DNA of 46,092 nt from an uncultured Ruminococcus sp. GTDB lineage: Bacteria > Bacillota > Clostridia > Oscillospirales > Acutalibacteraceae. The notes beneath the pieces were generated by a model. The model ran no database searches. It saw nothing but the letters and a program-made list of their open reading frames with translations, and had not been told where the DNA came from. The position numbers and the translations under genes are program-made. Location: contig CAJOLF010000004.1 in the NCBI GenBank assembly GCA_905235295.1, positions 1-46,092 of the forward strand, read 5' to 3'. This document shows, piece after piece, positions 11,690 to 22,300 of this stretch (within the stretch, counting starts at the first letter, position 1; every line of letters begins with the position of its first letter).

Positions 11690-12035
11690 TGTGCCCCCAG
11701 TATTTTTTGTTACAAAGAGTTACTTGCATTTTTCGTCAAAATATATTTCTAAAGAAATTATATCATTATTTGCCTTCTATTTACAATATTAGACATATAC
11801 GAACTTTCAAGGTGAAAATTATGCAATGAACACTAAAAAGCGCATACAATTTTGTGAATACTTTATAAATCGCTGAAAGAATTTTAAACTTCCTTGTATT
11901 TAATAAATCCTTAATACATTATTATTTGTTGAGTAAAATCTGAAATAGTTGATTCTTATAACAAGTAAAAGTTTCTTTATAGACAACCTACATTCTATAT
12001 GTTATAATTTTCTCATAGAACAAAGGAGCAAAAAT

Positions 12036-12352
12036 ATGTTAGGTAGAATAGTTGCAGTAACAGTTGACCGTCCGATGGGCAGTTTTCACCCGAAGCACAA
12101 GGATATTTACTATCCAATAAACTACGGCTATATAGAGGGGATTATTGCACCCGACGGTGAGGAGCAGGACGCATATATCCTCGGAGTTGACAAGCCTGTT
12201 GATAAGTTTACAGGCAAGGTTATCGCTATCATTCACCCGATATTGAGGATAAATGGGTTGTCTGCCCAGAAAATATTACGTTCAACAAAGAAGAAATAGC
12301 GGAAAGAGTGAAATTTCAGGAGCAGTTTTTTGAAACGGAAATAATCATATAG
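12036..12352 (+). pseudogene. Frameshifted inorganic pyrophosphatase
   Basis: DRPMGSFHPKHKDIYYPINYGYIEG...AIIHP, then frame change to DKWVVCPENITFNKEEIAERVKFQEQFFETEIII. Confidence 0.75.
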
Positions 12353-12377
12353 ACTGTGAACATTGGAGAAAAGTATT

Positions 12378-12704
12378 ATGATTACACTAAAACCTATAGC
12401 ATTATCAGAAAAAGAAAGACTATGGAATGTTTTTCAAAAGTATTGCTATGAAATGTCAGCGCATTATGACATGGATTTAGATACCATGGGAAATTAAATA
12501 TAGTAACGATAATTTATCGGCAAAGGCGTTTTGGCTGGGGGCAACTAAAAAATTCGCACCTCAAATTTCAACATTTGAACAAAATGAAACCGTATTATCC
12601 TTTGTTGTAGGGTGATGATTTTAGCTAACTATGGTGTTTATGAGAAAAAGATTGAAGTTGACGGAACAGCAATAAAACGGTATTGGATAGATATTACGAG
12701 GTAA
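12378..12704 (+). pseudogene. Degraded GNAT-type acetyltransferase
   Basis: MITLKPIALSEKERLWNVFQKYCYEMSAHYDMD then stops; in-frame tail NYGVYEKKIEVDGTAIKRYWIDITR. Confidence 0.6.
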
Positions 12705-12709
12705 CTATA

Positions 12710-13501
12710 ATGAAAACAGATAACACATTCTTAGAAAACTTTTACAACGAATACGACGAGGAAGGACGGCTTGCAAACAACTGTCTCGGCAGAGTAGAAT
12801 ATCTTACAACACGCAGATATTTAGACCCGCTGTTGACAGCAGACTGCAAAATTGCAGAAATCGGCGCAGGCACAGGTAGATACAGCGTTACACTTGCAAA
12901 AGAGGGATACGATGTTACCGCCGTAGAGTTGGTACAACACAATCTTGATATACTTCAAAGCAAGCTCGACGGCAGCGAGAAAATAAAAACTTATCTCGGA
13001 AATGCACTTGATTTAAATATGCTGGAGGATAATACCTATGATGTTACGCTCCTGCTTGGTCCGATGTATCATTTATATTCAGAGGAAGATAAGATAACCG
13101 CACTGAAAGAAGCGGTTAGAATCACAAAACCGGGCGGTCATATTTTGGTTGCCTATTGTATGAACGAAGCGACGGTAATTCAGTATGTTTTCGGATGTAA
13201 TCAGCTGAAATCGGTAATGGATTTGAATATGATTACCGACGACTGGAAATGTATCAGCGAGCCGAAAGACCTGTTTGAAATGGTGCGCATTGAGGATATA
13301 GAAAGATTAAATGCAACCGTACCTGTTGAGCGAATCAAGCTCGTTGCAACTGACGGCGCAAGCCGATATATTCGTGATTATCTCGAAGAGTTTGACAATG
13401 AAACCTTTGCAAAATGGCTGTCCTATCACTTTGCAACCTGCGAACGGCAGGATTTAATAGGAGCAACCAATCACAGTTTGGATATTTTGAAAAAAGTGTA
13501 G
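12710..13501 (+). CDS. Class I SAM-dependent methyltransferase
   Basis: IAEIGAGTGRYSVTLAKEGYDVTAVE; likely ATG at 12710. Confidence 0.88.
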   Translation: MKTDNTFLENFYNEYDEEGRLANNCLGRVEYLTTRRYLDPLLTADCKIAEIGAGTGRYSVTLAKEGYDVTAVELVQHNLDILQSKLDGSEKIKTYLGNALDLNMLEDNTYDVTLLLGPMYHLYSEEDKITALKEAVRITKPGGHILVAYCMNEATVIQYVFGCNQLKSVMDLNMITDDWKCISEPKDLFEMVRIEDIERLNATVPVERIKLVATDGASRYIRDYLEEFDNETFAKWLSYHFATCERQDLIGATNHSLDILKKV

Positions 13502-13505
13502 CCGT

Positions 13506-14324
13506 TTGGTGATTCTCAATATGGATATTTTTATATTGTGTGAAAAAATAAAATTACAGTCCAAAATTAAATCTTGCGTAATTGAATTTGCAAATGATTT
13601 TGATTTTTCAACAGTAGCTAATCAATTAAGAAATTTTCAGTATTACGAAAAGATGTCCGAAGCACTGACAGAGCTTCAAACAATACTCGGCGAGGACACA
13701 GATAATATTAAAATTCTTGCCTGTATGCTGAAAGCGTCAGCTGATGTGTACGAGATTTACAAAGACAAGGGTATCAGCGACAAGATTTATTTTGACACAA
13801 TGAAATGCTATACTCGCTTTATTGACGAAACCTATAAAATGACAGGCAAGCTGTATTTTGATCGCTATTGGTGGACATCTCGTCAGGCAGGCTGTCACCT
13901 GTTCAGAATTGGTGAGTTAGAATATGAAATGAAACACTTTGGCGGAAATATCGTTATAGGTATTCATATTCCATCAGACGTTGATTTCTCGCCTTCTGCT
14001 ATTGATAATTCTTTAGCCAGTGCAAAACAGTTTTTCTCTACATATTATCCTGAACTGTCAAAAACTGAATACCGTTGCCACTCTTGGCTTTTGGATAGGC
14101 AACTCAAAGAAATGCTAAACGGTAACTCCAATATACTGAGTTTCCAAAGCCGATTTGAGATATTCAACGAAGGCGAAATTGGTACAGATTTTATCGAATG
14201 GCTGTATAATACAAAATCAACTGATTATGCTATGCTTCCCGAAAATACATCTTTGCAAAAGAATGTGAAGAAACATCTTCTTTCGGGCGGAGTAATTAGA
14301 AATGCTTATGGGAGATTAAAATGA
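13506..14324 (+). CDS. DUF5596-like (acyltransferase-associated) protein
   Basis: ORF content; overlaps next gene by ATGA; start could be 13506 or 13521. Confidence 0.55.
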   Translation: MVILNMDIFILCEKIKLQSKIKSCVIEFANDFDFSTVANQLRNFQYYEKMSEALTELQTILGEDTDNIKILACMLKASADVYEIYKDKGISDKIYFDTMKCYTRFIDETYKMTGKLYFDRYWWTSRQAGCHLFRIGELEYEMKHFGGNIVIGIHIPSDVDFSPSAIDNSLASAKQFFSTYYPELSKTEYRCHSWLLDRQLKEMLNGNSNILSFQSRFEIFNEGEIGTDFIEWLYNTKSTDYAMLPENTSLQKNVKKHLLSGGVIRNAYGRLK

Positions 14325-14851
14325 ACATTTACATTGCCAGACACGGTGAAACAGAATGGAACAAGAATAATCGGGTTTGCGGAAGAACAGATATTGACTT
14401 AACCGAAAACGGAAAAGACCAAGCCGAAATTCTTGCCGAAAAATTGGCGACAGAAAGTATAGATTTGATAATCAGTTCTCCGTTAAAGAGAGCGACACAA
14501 ACAAGTAAAATCATTTCTGAAATTTGTAATGCGCCTGTTGTGAATGATAATCGTCTAATTGAGCAGGATTATGGAATCTATGAAGGTGTAGACCGACAGA
14601 ATTCTGATTTCCTCACAAACAAACGTAACTTTGCATATCGATATCCGAATGGAGAATCTATGTTGCAGGTTGCTGCAAGGGTGTACCCGATGATTGAAGA
14701 ATTAAAAGAAAAATATGAAGATAAAAACATTTTACTACTGTGTCACGGCGGCGTATGCAGAGTATTAAAAACATATTTTCAGGATATGACAAACGAAGAA
14801 TTCTTCAAATATGTTCTTCTAAATGCTGAATTTGAAAAATTCATATTATAG
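14321..14851 (+). CDS. Histidine phosphatase (phosphoglycerate mutase-like)
   Basis: IARHGETEWNKNNRVCGRTDIDLTENG; LLLCHGGVCR. Confidence 0.92.
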   Translation: MNIYIARHGETEWNKNNRVCGRTDIDLTENGKDQAEILAEKLATESIDLIISSPLKRATQTSKIISEICNAPVVNDNRLIEQDYGIYEGVDRQNSDFLTNKRNFAYRYPNGESMLQVAARVYPMIEELKEKYEDKNILLLCHGGVCRVLKTYFQDMTNEEFFKYVLLNAEFEKFIL

Positions 14852-14866
14852 AAGTATCTTGCCCCT

Positions 14867-14908
14867 AAAAAGTCGGATGAACAAAGATAAATTTTGATAT
14901 GATATTAT
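14867..14908 (+). promoter_or_regulatory. Conserved 42-bp upstream motif, copy 1
   Basis: AAAAAGTCGGATGAACAAAGATAAATTTTGATATGATATTAT. Confidence 0.55.
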
Positions 14909-14922
14909 TAAAAGGTAAAAAT

Positions 14923-15738
14923 ATGGAAAACATAAATGAAGTATATGAATTTTACAATAACGGCGCTGAGATTGACCGCCTTGAGCGCGGATTAGGTATT
15001 GTTGAGTTTTATCGATCAAAAGAGATTATTTCTCAGTACATAACCGAAAAAAGCACTATCTATGATATTGGCGGCGGTATCGGTAAATACTCCGAATGGC
15101 TTGCGGAACAGGGACACGGTGTAACGCTGATTGAGCTTGCACCTACGGCGGTTGATTACGCTAAGAAGAATATGAAAACGCCCTACACAGCAGAGATTGG
15201 TGACGCAAGAGAAATCAAGAAGCCGGATAATAGCGCAGATGTGGTTTTGCTGATGGGACCGCTATACCATATACAGAATAAGTCAGACCGTATAAAAGCG
15301 TTGAATGAAGCTCACCGTGTTTTGAAAAAAGGTGGATTGCTGATAGCGGCAGGCATTTCCAAATTCAGCTCTACTACTTGGGCGCTTTCTGTTTACGGAA
15401 ACGGCTGTGACTTTATCGACGATGATATTTATTTGAATATGCTTAAACACGAGCTTGCCACAGGCGAACACAATCGCCCAGAGGAATATCCGTTTATTAT
15501 CGCTAACGCCTATTTTCATACGATAGACGAATTGAGAAACGAAGTTCAAAACAGCGGATTTGAGGTCGTGAATCATCACGCTGTAGAGGGTTGTGTTTGG
15601 ATCACACCAAAGCTCGATGAAAAATGGCAGGATGTAGGTAGCAGAAACAGGTTACTTGAAATTATCCACGCTACCGAACACGAAGAAACGCTGATGGGAT
15701 TAAGCCCTCATTTCTTGGTGGCGGGAAGAAAGAATTGA
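14923..15738 (+). CDS. Class I SAM-dependent methyltransferase
   Basis: IYDIGGGIGKYSEWLAEQGHGVTLIE, VVLLMGPLYHI. Confidence 0.87.
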   Translation: MENINEVYEFYNNGAEIDRLERGLGIVEFYRSKEIISQYITEKSTIYDIGGGIGKYSEWLAEQGHGVTLIELAPTAVDYAKKNMKTPYTAEIGDAREIKKPDNSADVVLLMGPLYHIQNKSDRIKALNEAHRVLKKGGLLIAAGISKFSSTTWALSVYGNGCDFIDDDIYLNMLKHELATGEHNRPEEYPFIIANAYFHTIDELRNEVQNSGFEVVNHHAVEGCVWITPKLDEKWQDVGSRNRLLEIIHATEHEETLMGLSPHFLVAGRKN

Positions 15739-15778
15739 TTGCATTGGCAAAACATATAATCGTATTTATATCGACCAC

Positions 15779-15820
15779 AAAAAGTCGGGTAGCAAAAGAA
15801 AAATCCTGATATCATATTAT
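15779..15820 (+). promoter_or_regulatory. Conserved 42-bp upstream motif, copy 2
   Basis: AAAAAGTCGGGTAGCAAAAGAAAAATCCTGATATCATATTAT. Confidence 0.55.
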
Positions 15821-15835
15821 CAGGAGGTAAATATT

Positions 15836-16669
15836 ATGGATGCTATAAAACAGCTTACCAACGCTATCGCATTTATTGAGAGCAATCTGAGTGGTGAAAT
15901 TGATACAAATAAAATTGCCAAAATTGCCATTTGTCCCTATGATAAATTCAAACGTTTTTTCAGCTATATGACGAATATGTCAGTTAGCGAGTATATCCGT
16001 AAACGCAGACTAACGCTTGCTGCGTATGAGTTGTTGAAGGGGCAGGAAAAGATCATTGACCTTGCTGTTAAATACGGATATAGCAGCGCCGATTCTTTTA
16101 CAAGAGCGTTTGCAAAACAGCATGGCGTATTGCCTACAGAAGTAAGTGAAGATACCCCATTAAATGTATATCCGCCTGTTTCTTTTTATGTAGCAATTAA
16201 AGGTGCGAGTGAGCTAAAATTTAGAATCGTAAATATAGATTCAATCAAGCTGAGAGGTATATCTAAGGAGTTTACCGGAACTGCGGCTGACCGTTTCGAG
16301 CAAGAACATATTATGTGGTCAAATCAGCACGATGATGTTCAGAATCAAGTTTGCAAAACAGTTAAAGGTATTTGGTATGGCATTTGGGATAAAGGCACTT
16401 ATTCCATAGCGAAGCAAGCAGATGAAGTATCTGATAATCCTTACCTAACCGGCATTACAATCCCATCTGGCAAATACGCCGTGTTCTCAACCGATTTTGG
16501 CGGCTTCGCAGGCGATGTTCTTCCCAAACTCCGAGAGCAGATATTTGATTGTTGGCTACCGGATTCGGGATATGTTCAAATTGATGATTATGAGGTTGAG
16601 GTTTATTACCTTTATCCTAAAACCGAAAAGTATAAGCGACACTATGAAATATGGTTTCCAATCGAATGA
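15836..16669 (+). CDS. AraC-family regulator with GyrI-like effector-binding domain
   Basis: N-terminal double HTH (YGYSSADSFTRAFAKQHGVLPTE); C-terminal GyrI-like pattern. Confidence 0.9.
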   Translation: MDAIKQLTNAIAFIESNLSGEIDTNKIAKIAICPYDKFKRFFSYMTNMSVSEYIRKRRLTLAAYELLKGQEKIIDLAVKYGYSSADSFTRAFAKQHGVLPTEVSEDTPLNVYPPVSFYVAIKGASELKFRIVNIDSIKLRGISKEFTGTAADRFEQEHIMWSNQHDDVQNQVCKTVKGIWYGIWDKGTYSIAKQADEVSDNPYLTGITIPSGKYAVFSTDFGGFAGDVLPKLREQIFDCWLPDSGYVQIDDYEVEVYYLYPKTEKYKRHYEIWFPIE

Positions 16670-16680
16670 TTTATGCAATA

Positions 16681-16712
16681 CCGTTCTGAGAAAATCAGGA
16701 CGGTATTTTTTG
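16681..16712 (+). terminator. Intrinsic terminator
   Basis: CCGTTCTGA-N5-TCAGGACGG then TATTTTTTG. Confidence 0.8.
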
Positions 16713-16885
16713 TTTGCGGAATTATATTGAAATGTTCACAAAATTGTATGCGAAATTTTATGATACTTCGACAAATATTGACTAATATTTTCTATATTCA
16801 AGTATATTCAAATGTAAGCTCAAAGATGCTAAAATATTATTGATACTATTAAAATAATTATAAAACCATAAAAGGAGTAGAATTT

Positions 16886-17263
16886 ATGATAAACGCAGAA
16901 TGGCTGCCCGTAATTAGTGAAGGGGTTAAATGGGTTAGAGATAAAATGGGACCATCCAAAAAGGAATTAAAACTGAGAATATCTGATTTAGAATCTCAAG
17001 TTAGTACGTTAGCTTATGGAAACAAAGAATTAATCGACAATATGCAGATAATAATAACTGCAATCTTAGAAAATCTTAAAGAAGATAATAAACTTGAGAT
17101 TCATGCTGACAATATTATTCTCATTCAAGACAATTCTGGCGAAATATGTTTTAGTAGTATCACAGAGAAAAGAACTGAAAATCATTATTCACCAATATTT
17201 GATAGTATTGATGATGAAATTACTCGCAGTCGGTTATTACATCCAAGTGATAGGAGAGATTAA
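16886..17263 (+). CDS. Small coiled-coil protein of the AAA+/HORMA-like operon
   Basis: SKKELKLRISDLESQVSTL coiled coil; first gene of tight operon. Confidence 0.65.
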   Translation: MINAEWLPVISEGVKWVRDKMGPSKKELKLRISDLESQVSTLAYGNKELIDNMQIIITAILENLKEDNKLEIHADNIILIQDNSGEICFSSITEKRTENHYSPIFDSIDDEITRSRLLHPSDRRD

Positions 17264-17267
17264 TAAA

Positions 17268-18041
17268 ATGATTCCTGAAAGATATCAAAACGAAATAGGT
17301 TTACACATTATTGGTAATATACTGAGAATAGATAATTATCCGTTAATTCTTGCCATCTTCGGAGAACCGGGAATGGGAAAAACTTTTCAATTGAGAGAGC
17401 ATTTAAAATATCTTAATATAAGGGTTTTTTCTATAAATGCAGCAGATTTAGAAAATGAATATGCAGGCGTTCCTGCTAAACTATTACGCGAACAATACAT
17501 AAATGCATCTGCAGAGATTTCAAATGGACAGCCCGCTGCAATAGTTATTGATGATATTGATACTACTGTTGGAGAATGGGAAAGAAATACAGGTACTGTT
17601 AATCATCAAGAAATAATTGCGTTTTTGATGCATTTAGCTGATAACCCTAACTTTATTGAGAATATCGGATATATAAATCGAGTGCCTACTTTTGTAACTG
17701 GTAATAACTATAACCTTATGTATGAGCCATTGAGAAGACCTGGACGTGCAAAACTATTTGAGTGGGAACCGACAGAAGATGAAAAAATAGATATAATTGT
17801 TTCCATTTTTAAAACAATAAATAGGGGGTTGGCCAAGAAGATTGTAAATAAGTTTCCTGATAAACCGATTTCCTATTTTTCTGAATTGTATGCAACATAT
17901 TGTACTAAAAGCTTACTTAAATACGCTTCGAATGCGAGTATTAATTATTTGCTTCAAGATGAAAGATATAGGGATTCTTTATATAACCAGTATATAAATG
18001 CATTAGATGATATTGATTGGTATCGAGTCATATGTAAATAA
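17268..18041 (+). CDS. AAA+ ATPase, Rubisco-activase-like
   Basis: Walker A FGEPGMGKT, Walker B AIVIDDID; AADLENEYAGVPAKLLREQY and RVPTFVTGNNYNLMYEPLRRPGRAKLFEWEPTEDEK resemble recalled Rca motifs; ATG 17268. Confidence 0.8.
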   Translation: MIPERYQNEIGLHIIGNILRIDNYPLILAIFGEPGMGKTFQLREHLKYLNIRVFSINAADLENEYAGVPAKLLREQYINASAEISNGQPAAIVIDDIDTTVGEWERNTGTVNHQEIIAFLMHLADNPNFIENIGYINRVPTFVTGNNYNLMYEPLRRPGRAKLFEWEPTEDEKIDIIVSIFKTINRGLAKKIVNKFPDKPISYFSELYATYCTKSLLKYASNASINYLLQDERYRDSLYNQYINALDDIDWYRVICK

Positions 18042-18055
18042 AAAAGGAAGCAATT

Positions 18056-18607
18056 ATGAGTAGCTACACAAAAACAAAAACTTATACTCAATCTTTTACT
18101 AAAACACGAATAAGTGTTTTGGATGATCATTTTGAGATGTTTTTGCGTTGTGCTAATATGAGCGACGCAGAAGTGGAAAGATTATTAAATGCTGTTGAAA
18201 AACATGAAATTGAAGCTGTTGGTGTTTATTTGCAAGAAGGAGAATATCGTATAGCGGAAGTTGAATTTAATGTTAATTGGGAAAAACATCAAACATTGCT
18301 TCAGCTAAATGGTGATTTATTTGATACTGACATAGGGGGCTGGAAAGATGGAGTTGCTCCAGAAGCATATATTCCTGTACAGCATCTAGTCAAAGCATCG
18401 AAAGCACTTGATTTACCTGTAAGATCATGGATTAGAGTATCTAGTGCTATAAGAAAAAATCCTACGAAGCATAAATCAGTATGCAATGAATTAGGATATT
18501 GTTTCGGCGGAGGAGTACCTCCATGGAAATCTAATCCAAATGAAAAAACAAGGAATATACAAGGCTTAGCAGAAGCTAATGTTGTAAGCCGTGAAATTAA
18601 CATCTAA
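18056..18607 (+). CDS. HORMA-like (bacHORMA_1-like) protein
   Basis: N-terminal SSYTKTKTYTQSFTKTRI strand then helices and paired strands; next to AAA+ ATPase. Confidence 0.5.
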   Translation: MSSYTKTKTYTQSFTKTRISVLDDHFEMFLRCANMSDAEVERLLNAVEKHEIEAVGVYLQEGEYRIAEVEFNVNWEKHQTLLQLNGDLFDTDIGGWKDGVAPEAYIPVQHLVKASKALDLPVRSWIRVSSAIRKNPTKHKSVCNELGYCFGGGVPPWKSNPNEKTRNIQGLAEANVVSREINI

Positions 18608-18630
18608 ATGATTTTATTTAAGGTGTACAT

Positions 18631-19188
18631 ATGTTTAGTGAGATTCTATACACAATATTAACTACTACTATTTCATCATCAATTCTTTTGTTAATAAAAT
18701 CCTTTTTTGATAAAAAGGAAAGTAAAGCAGAAGAAAAAGAAATTGAAAACAAATTAAAAACTGTTGAAGAAAGTATAGGTGTTGATGATGATATTGACAT
18801 AATGAAACTTATGTTCAGCAATTTGAAAGAATTGCGTGAATACTATGTAATTAGCAAAAGACAAGCCAACAAAACATTTTCTGCATCCATATTTGTTTGT
18901 TTTTTGGGTGTAGTAATATATTCATTGGGAATAGTATTTACTTGTCTATTAAACCAAGATATTTCTCTTATTTCAATTATTTCAGGAACCACAGTTGAGA
19001 TTATTTCTGCTCTATTCTTTTGGATGTATAGCAAATCAATGAGCCAGTTAAATATTTATCACAAAAGGCTAAGCGAAACAGAAAAATATTTAATCACAAT
19101 TCAACTGGTTGAAAGAATTTCTAAAGAATCATTAGATTCTGAATTGCATTTTATCATTGAATCTATTTTAAAGAATAGCATTAATTAG
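18631..19188 (+). CDS. 2-TM membrane protein, TRADD-N-associated membrane domain-like; candidate effector
   Basis: ELREYYVISKRQANKTFSASIFVCFLGVVIYSLGIVF...ISALFFWMYSKSMSQLNIYHKRLSETEKYL. Confidence 0.6.
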   Translation: MFSEILYTILTTTISSSILLLIKSFFDKKESKAEEKEIENKLKTVEESIGVDDDIDIMKLMFSNLKELREYYVISKRQANKTFSASIFVCFLGVVIYSLGIVFTCLLNQDISLISIISGTTVEIISALFFWMYSKSMSQLNIYHKRLSETEKYLITIQLVERISKESLDSELHFIIESILKNSIN

Positions 19189-19189
19189 C

Positions 19190-19222
19190 AAATCGCTTGC
19201 TGAAAAACGGCAAGCGATTTTA
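19190..19222 (+). terminator. Intrinsic terminator of the AAA+/HORMA-like operon
   Basis: AAATCGCTTGC-N9-GCAAGCGATTTT, 11-bp perfect stem. Confidence 0.85.
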
Positions 19223-19239
19223 ACTATTATTGTAATCAA

Positions 19240-19268
19240 TTGAATTTGGTTGAAAAATGCTATATAAT
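19240..19268 (+). promoter_or_regulatory. SigA-type promoter of the kinase-helicase operon
   Basis: TTGAAT, 17 nt, TATAAT. Confidence 0.7.
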
Positions 19269-19300
19269 TATAATATAAGGATAGAAAGGACGGTAGAATT

Positions 19301-22300
19301 ATGGCTGATTATAAGGATTTAGTACGGGTAAGATGTCTCAGTGGTCGTAGTGATACAAACTCTAAAGTAGATTTGCTTCAAGAAAAAGATACAGAGAACT
19401 TTTTTGTAAGGAAAACTATTTATGGTATTTCACAGCCATTATACCAAGCGATTTTTTCCAGAGAAGTAAGAGCTCTACAAGTGTTAAACTCATGTAATAA
19501 TATTGTAAAAATAATTTCATTTGAGAATATGAAAGTCACTAAAACCGAAGAAAAAGTCGGTTGTATTTTTCTGGAGTATATTTTTGGTGATACCTTAAGT
19601 AACGTAAATGTTGAAGAATTATCTTCAAAAGATAAGTTTTCTATTATTAATCAAATACTAAACGCAATTGAATTTGCCCATTCAAACGGTATTGTTCACA
19701 GGGATATTAATCCCAGTAATATCATGCTCACTGATGATAATGTAGTAAAAATTATTGATTTTGGAATTTGCAAGATCAAGGGTATGCTCAATTCAGCAAC
19801 AACTTTTCAGATGGCTACCAATCGTTATTCAGCACCTGAGGTTCACACTCACAGCGAGAATGCAACGGAACAGAGTGATTTATATTCTGTAGGTGCTATT
19901 ATTTTCTATCTTTTTACAGGACAAACTCCTCCATTGCCAGAAGAGTTTAGTAATACCATTGACAAAGTTTCAGGAATTGATATTGAGCTTAAACCAATAA
20001 TAAAAAAGCTTGTCAATTATAGTCCGACAGAAAGATATTCGGATATCTTTTCTGTTCGTTCGGATCTTAACAGACTATTAACAAGATTTTTATCAACAGA
20101 CTACTATATCAACATAGTGATGGACTTTGAAAAGTTCCGTGTGCTTAAGAACAGGCATCTTATTCCTAGTGATGCACAGATATCGGAACTCAACAGCTAT
20201 ATCAAGCAGAATTACTACGAAGTACACGCATACAAAGACGACAAAAATAATTACAAGCTTTTAGGACTAAACTACATCTTAGTATGTATTTATGATAAAA
20301 GCATTAATATGTTCAAAGTTGTAGATATTACCAAGATTGTGCCTTACGAGCGAGAGCGTTTCAAAAATTTCTATTGTGCGATTAGCGCTTTTGTAAATGC
20401 TGTTAATCCAAGATTTGTTCATCGAACAAGGAATAACAGCAATCTGGAAATAAAAAATATAATTGATGATTATTACAACGAATATACTTCAAAAAGAAAT
20501 ATTGATGCTGAATACAATAGTAAGTATGGAACATGGAGAGAACTTTTAGAACTCACTCAAAAAAGCATAAATGATAATATTGTGAGATTAAAATATGACT
20601 CATATAGTGAAAAGAATGGCATCCTCTCTTTTATACTGAGTTCAAAAGTTTTCCTGCCGGAAAAAGACTTTGATAAAGAACAAACTTTTGTATTTGAAAA
20701 GAAAATAAATCGTCAAACTAAACCAATAATGATAGGCTACTACGAAAGTGATGCATATGTAAATGATCATGTTGTGTTAAGAATTCGCAGAGAACAGTAC
20801 ATGGAAAAGCTTCCGAAAGCAGGGGCTATCTGTTTAGATTATAGGAAAGAGTTAATGAATGTTCAAAGACAATTGGATGCGATTTACAAGTTGGAAAAAG
20901 AAGATTATTACTGTGCGTTCCCCCTCAAAGAAATAATCACAGGAGTAGAAGCTCCTTCTTCAATCGAGTTAAGTAGAGAAATAAAATACTTTAATGAACA
21001 ACTTGATGTATCTCAAAGAGCAGCTGTAAGGAAAGCGCTTAATTCGAATTCTTTATGTATAATTCAAGGACCTCCGGGAACAGGAAAAACAAATGTCGTA
21101 ATAGAGATTATACGTCAAATTCTTAAAGCAAATAAAAGAAATACTGATATTCCTGAAAAGAAAGTGCTGTTGGTATCTCAATCGCATCCTGCAGTGGATA
21201 AAATGTTGGAAGATCTTAATGAACAAACAAATGGAACCCCCAGCTTAATTAGAATTGGACGAGATGAAAAACTAAATCAACAAATACTTGAGAAATATGG
21301 AATTAATCATGTAAAAGAAAGGTGGATATCTGATATCAGAAGTAAATGTCGCCAATACTCCTTACCTATTCTTGCTCAGTTGGGAATAAGTGAAAATGAG
21401 TTTGAGACATATTATAAGCAAATTGAAGAGCAGCGTATTGACGGCGTGAAAAAAGAAGAAATTAATCATTCCATTATTGAAAGTACCATTGCAAAAACAT
21501 CATCGCCTACAAAAGAAAAAATGAGAAAAATATTAGAGATTCAATCTCTTTGGAAAAACCAGATTTCTCAATGCGACGAGATGGAATTGTATTTAATAAA
21601 AAGTACAACTATCATCGCAGGCACTTGTACTGGCTTTATTTCAAATAGAATAATTCGTGATGTATATTATGATTATCTAATTATAGACGAAGCAGCAAAA
21701 GCAACTTTTCCTGAATTGGCTGTATCATTTAATAAAGCAGGGAAAATAATTCTAGTAGGTGATCACAAGCAGTTACCTCCGGTATTAGATACAGATATAA
21801 TAAGGCAAAATAAAGATAAACTCAATACCCAGAATCTTTATGAGGGCCTTTTTGAAAAGCTGTACGAAATGTTTCCTAAAGAAAGTAAGCACAGGCTAAC
21901 TATTCAATATAGGATGCACCCGACAATAGGCTCCTTGATTAGCCAGATATTCTATGAAAACGAGATTCAAAATGGAATCCCAAAAGAAAAAAGAATAATT
22001 GGTATTGAAAAATATGATAATATCGCCATTGAATGGATCAGCACATCTTCAAAGCCTGAAAATCAGCGTAAAGAAACAAGAGTAGGACGGTATCCTGAAT
22101 ACACATTTAAGAATAATTTAGAAATCAACTTGATTAAGAATAAATTGATTGAATTGGATACGTTATCTTCTGGAAAGATACAAGTTGCAGTTATTACTGC
22201 TTATAGTGCACAAAAATATGCTTTAAGCAATATGATTAAACAACATAAGTTTAATCATATTGTTGTGGAAGTTGATACTGTAGATGCTTTTCAAGGAAGT

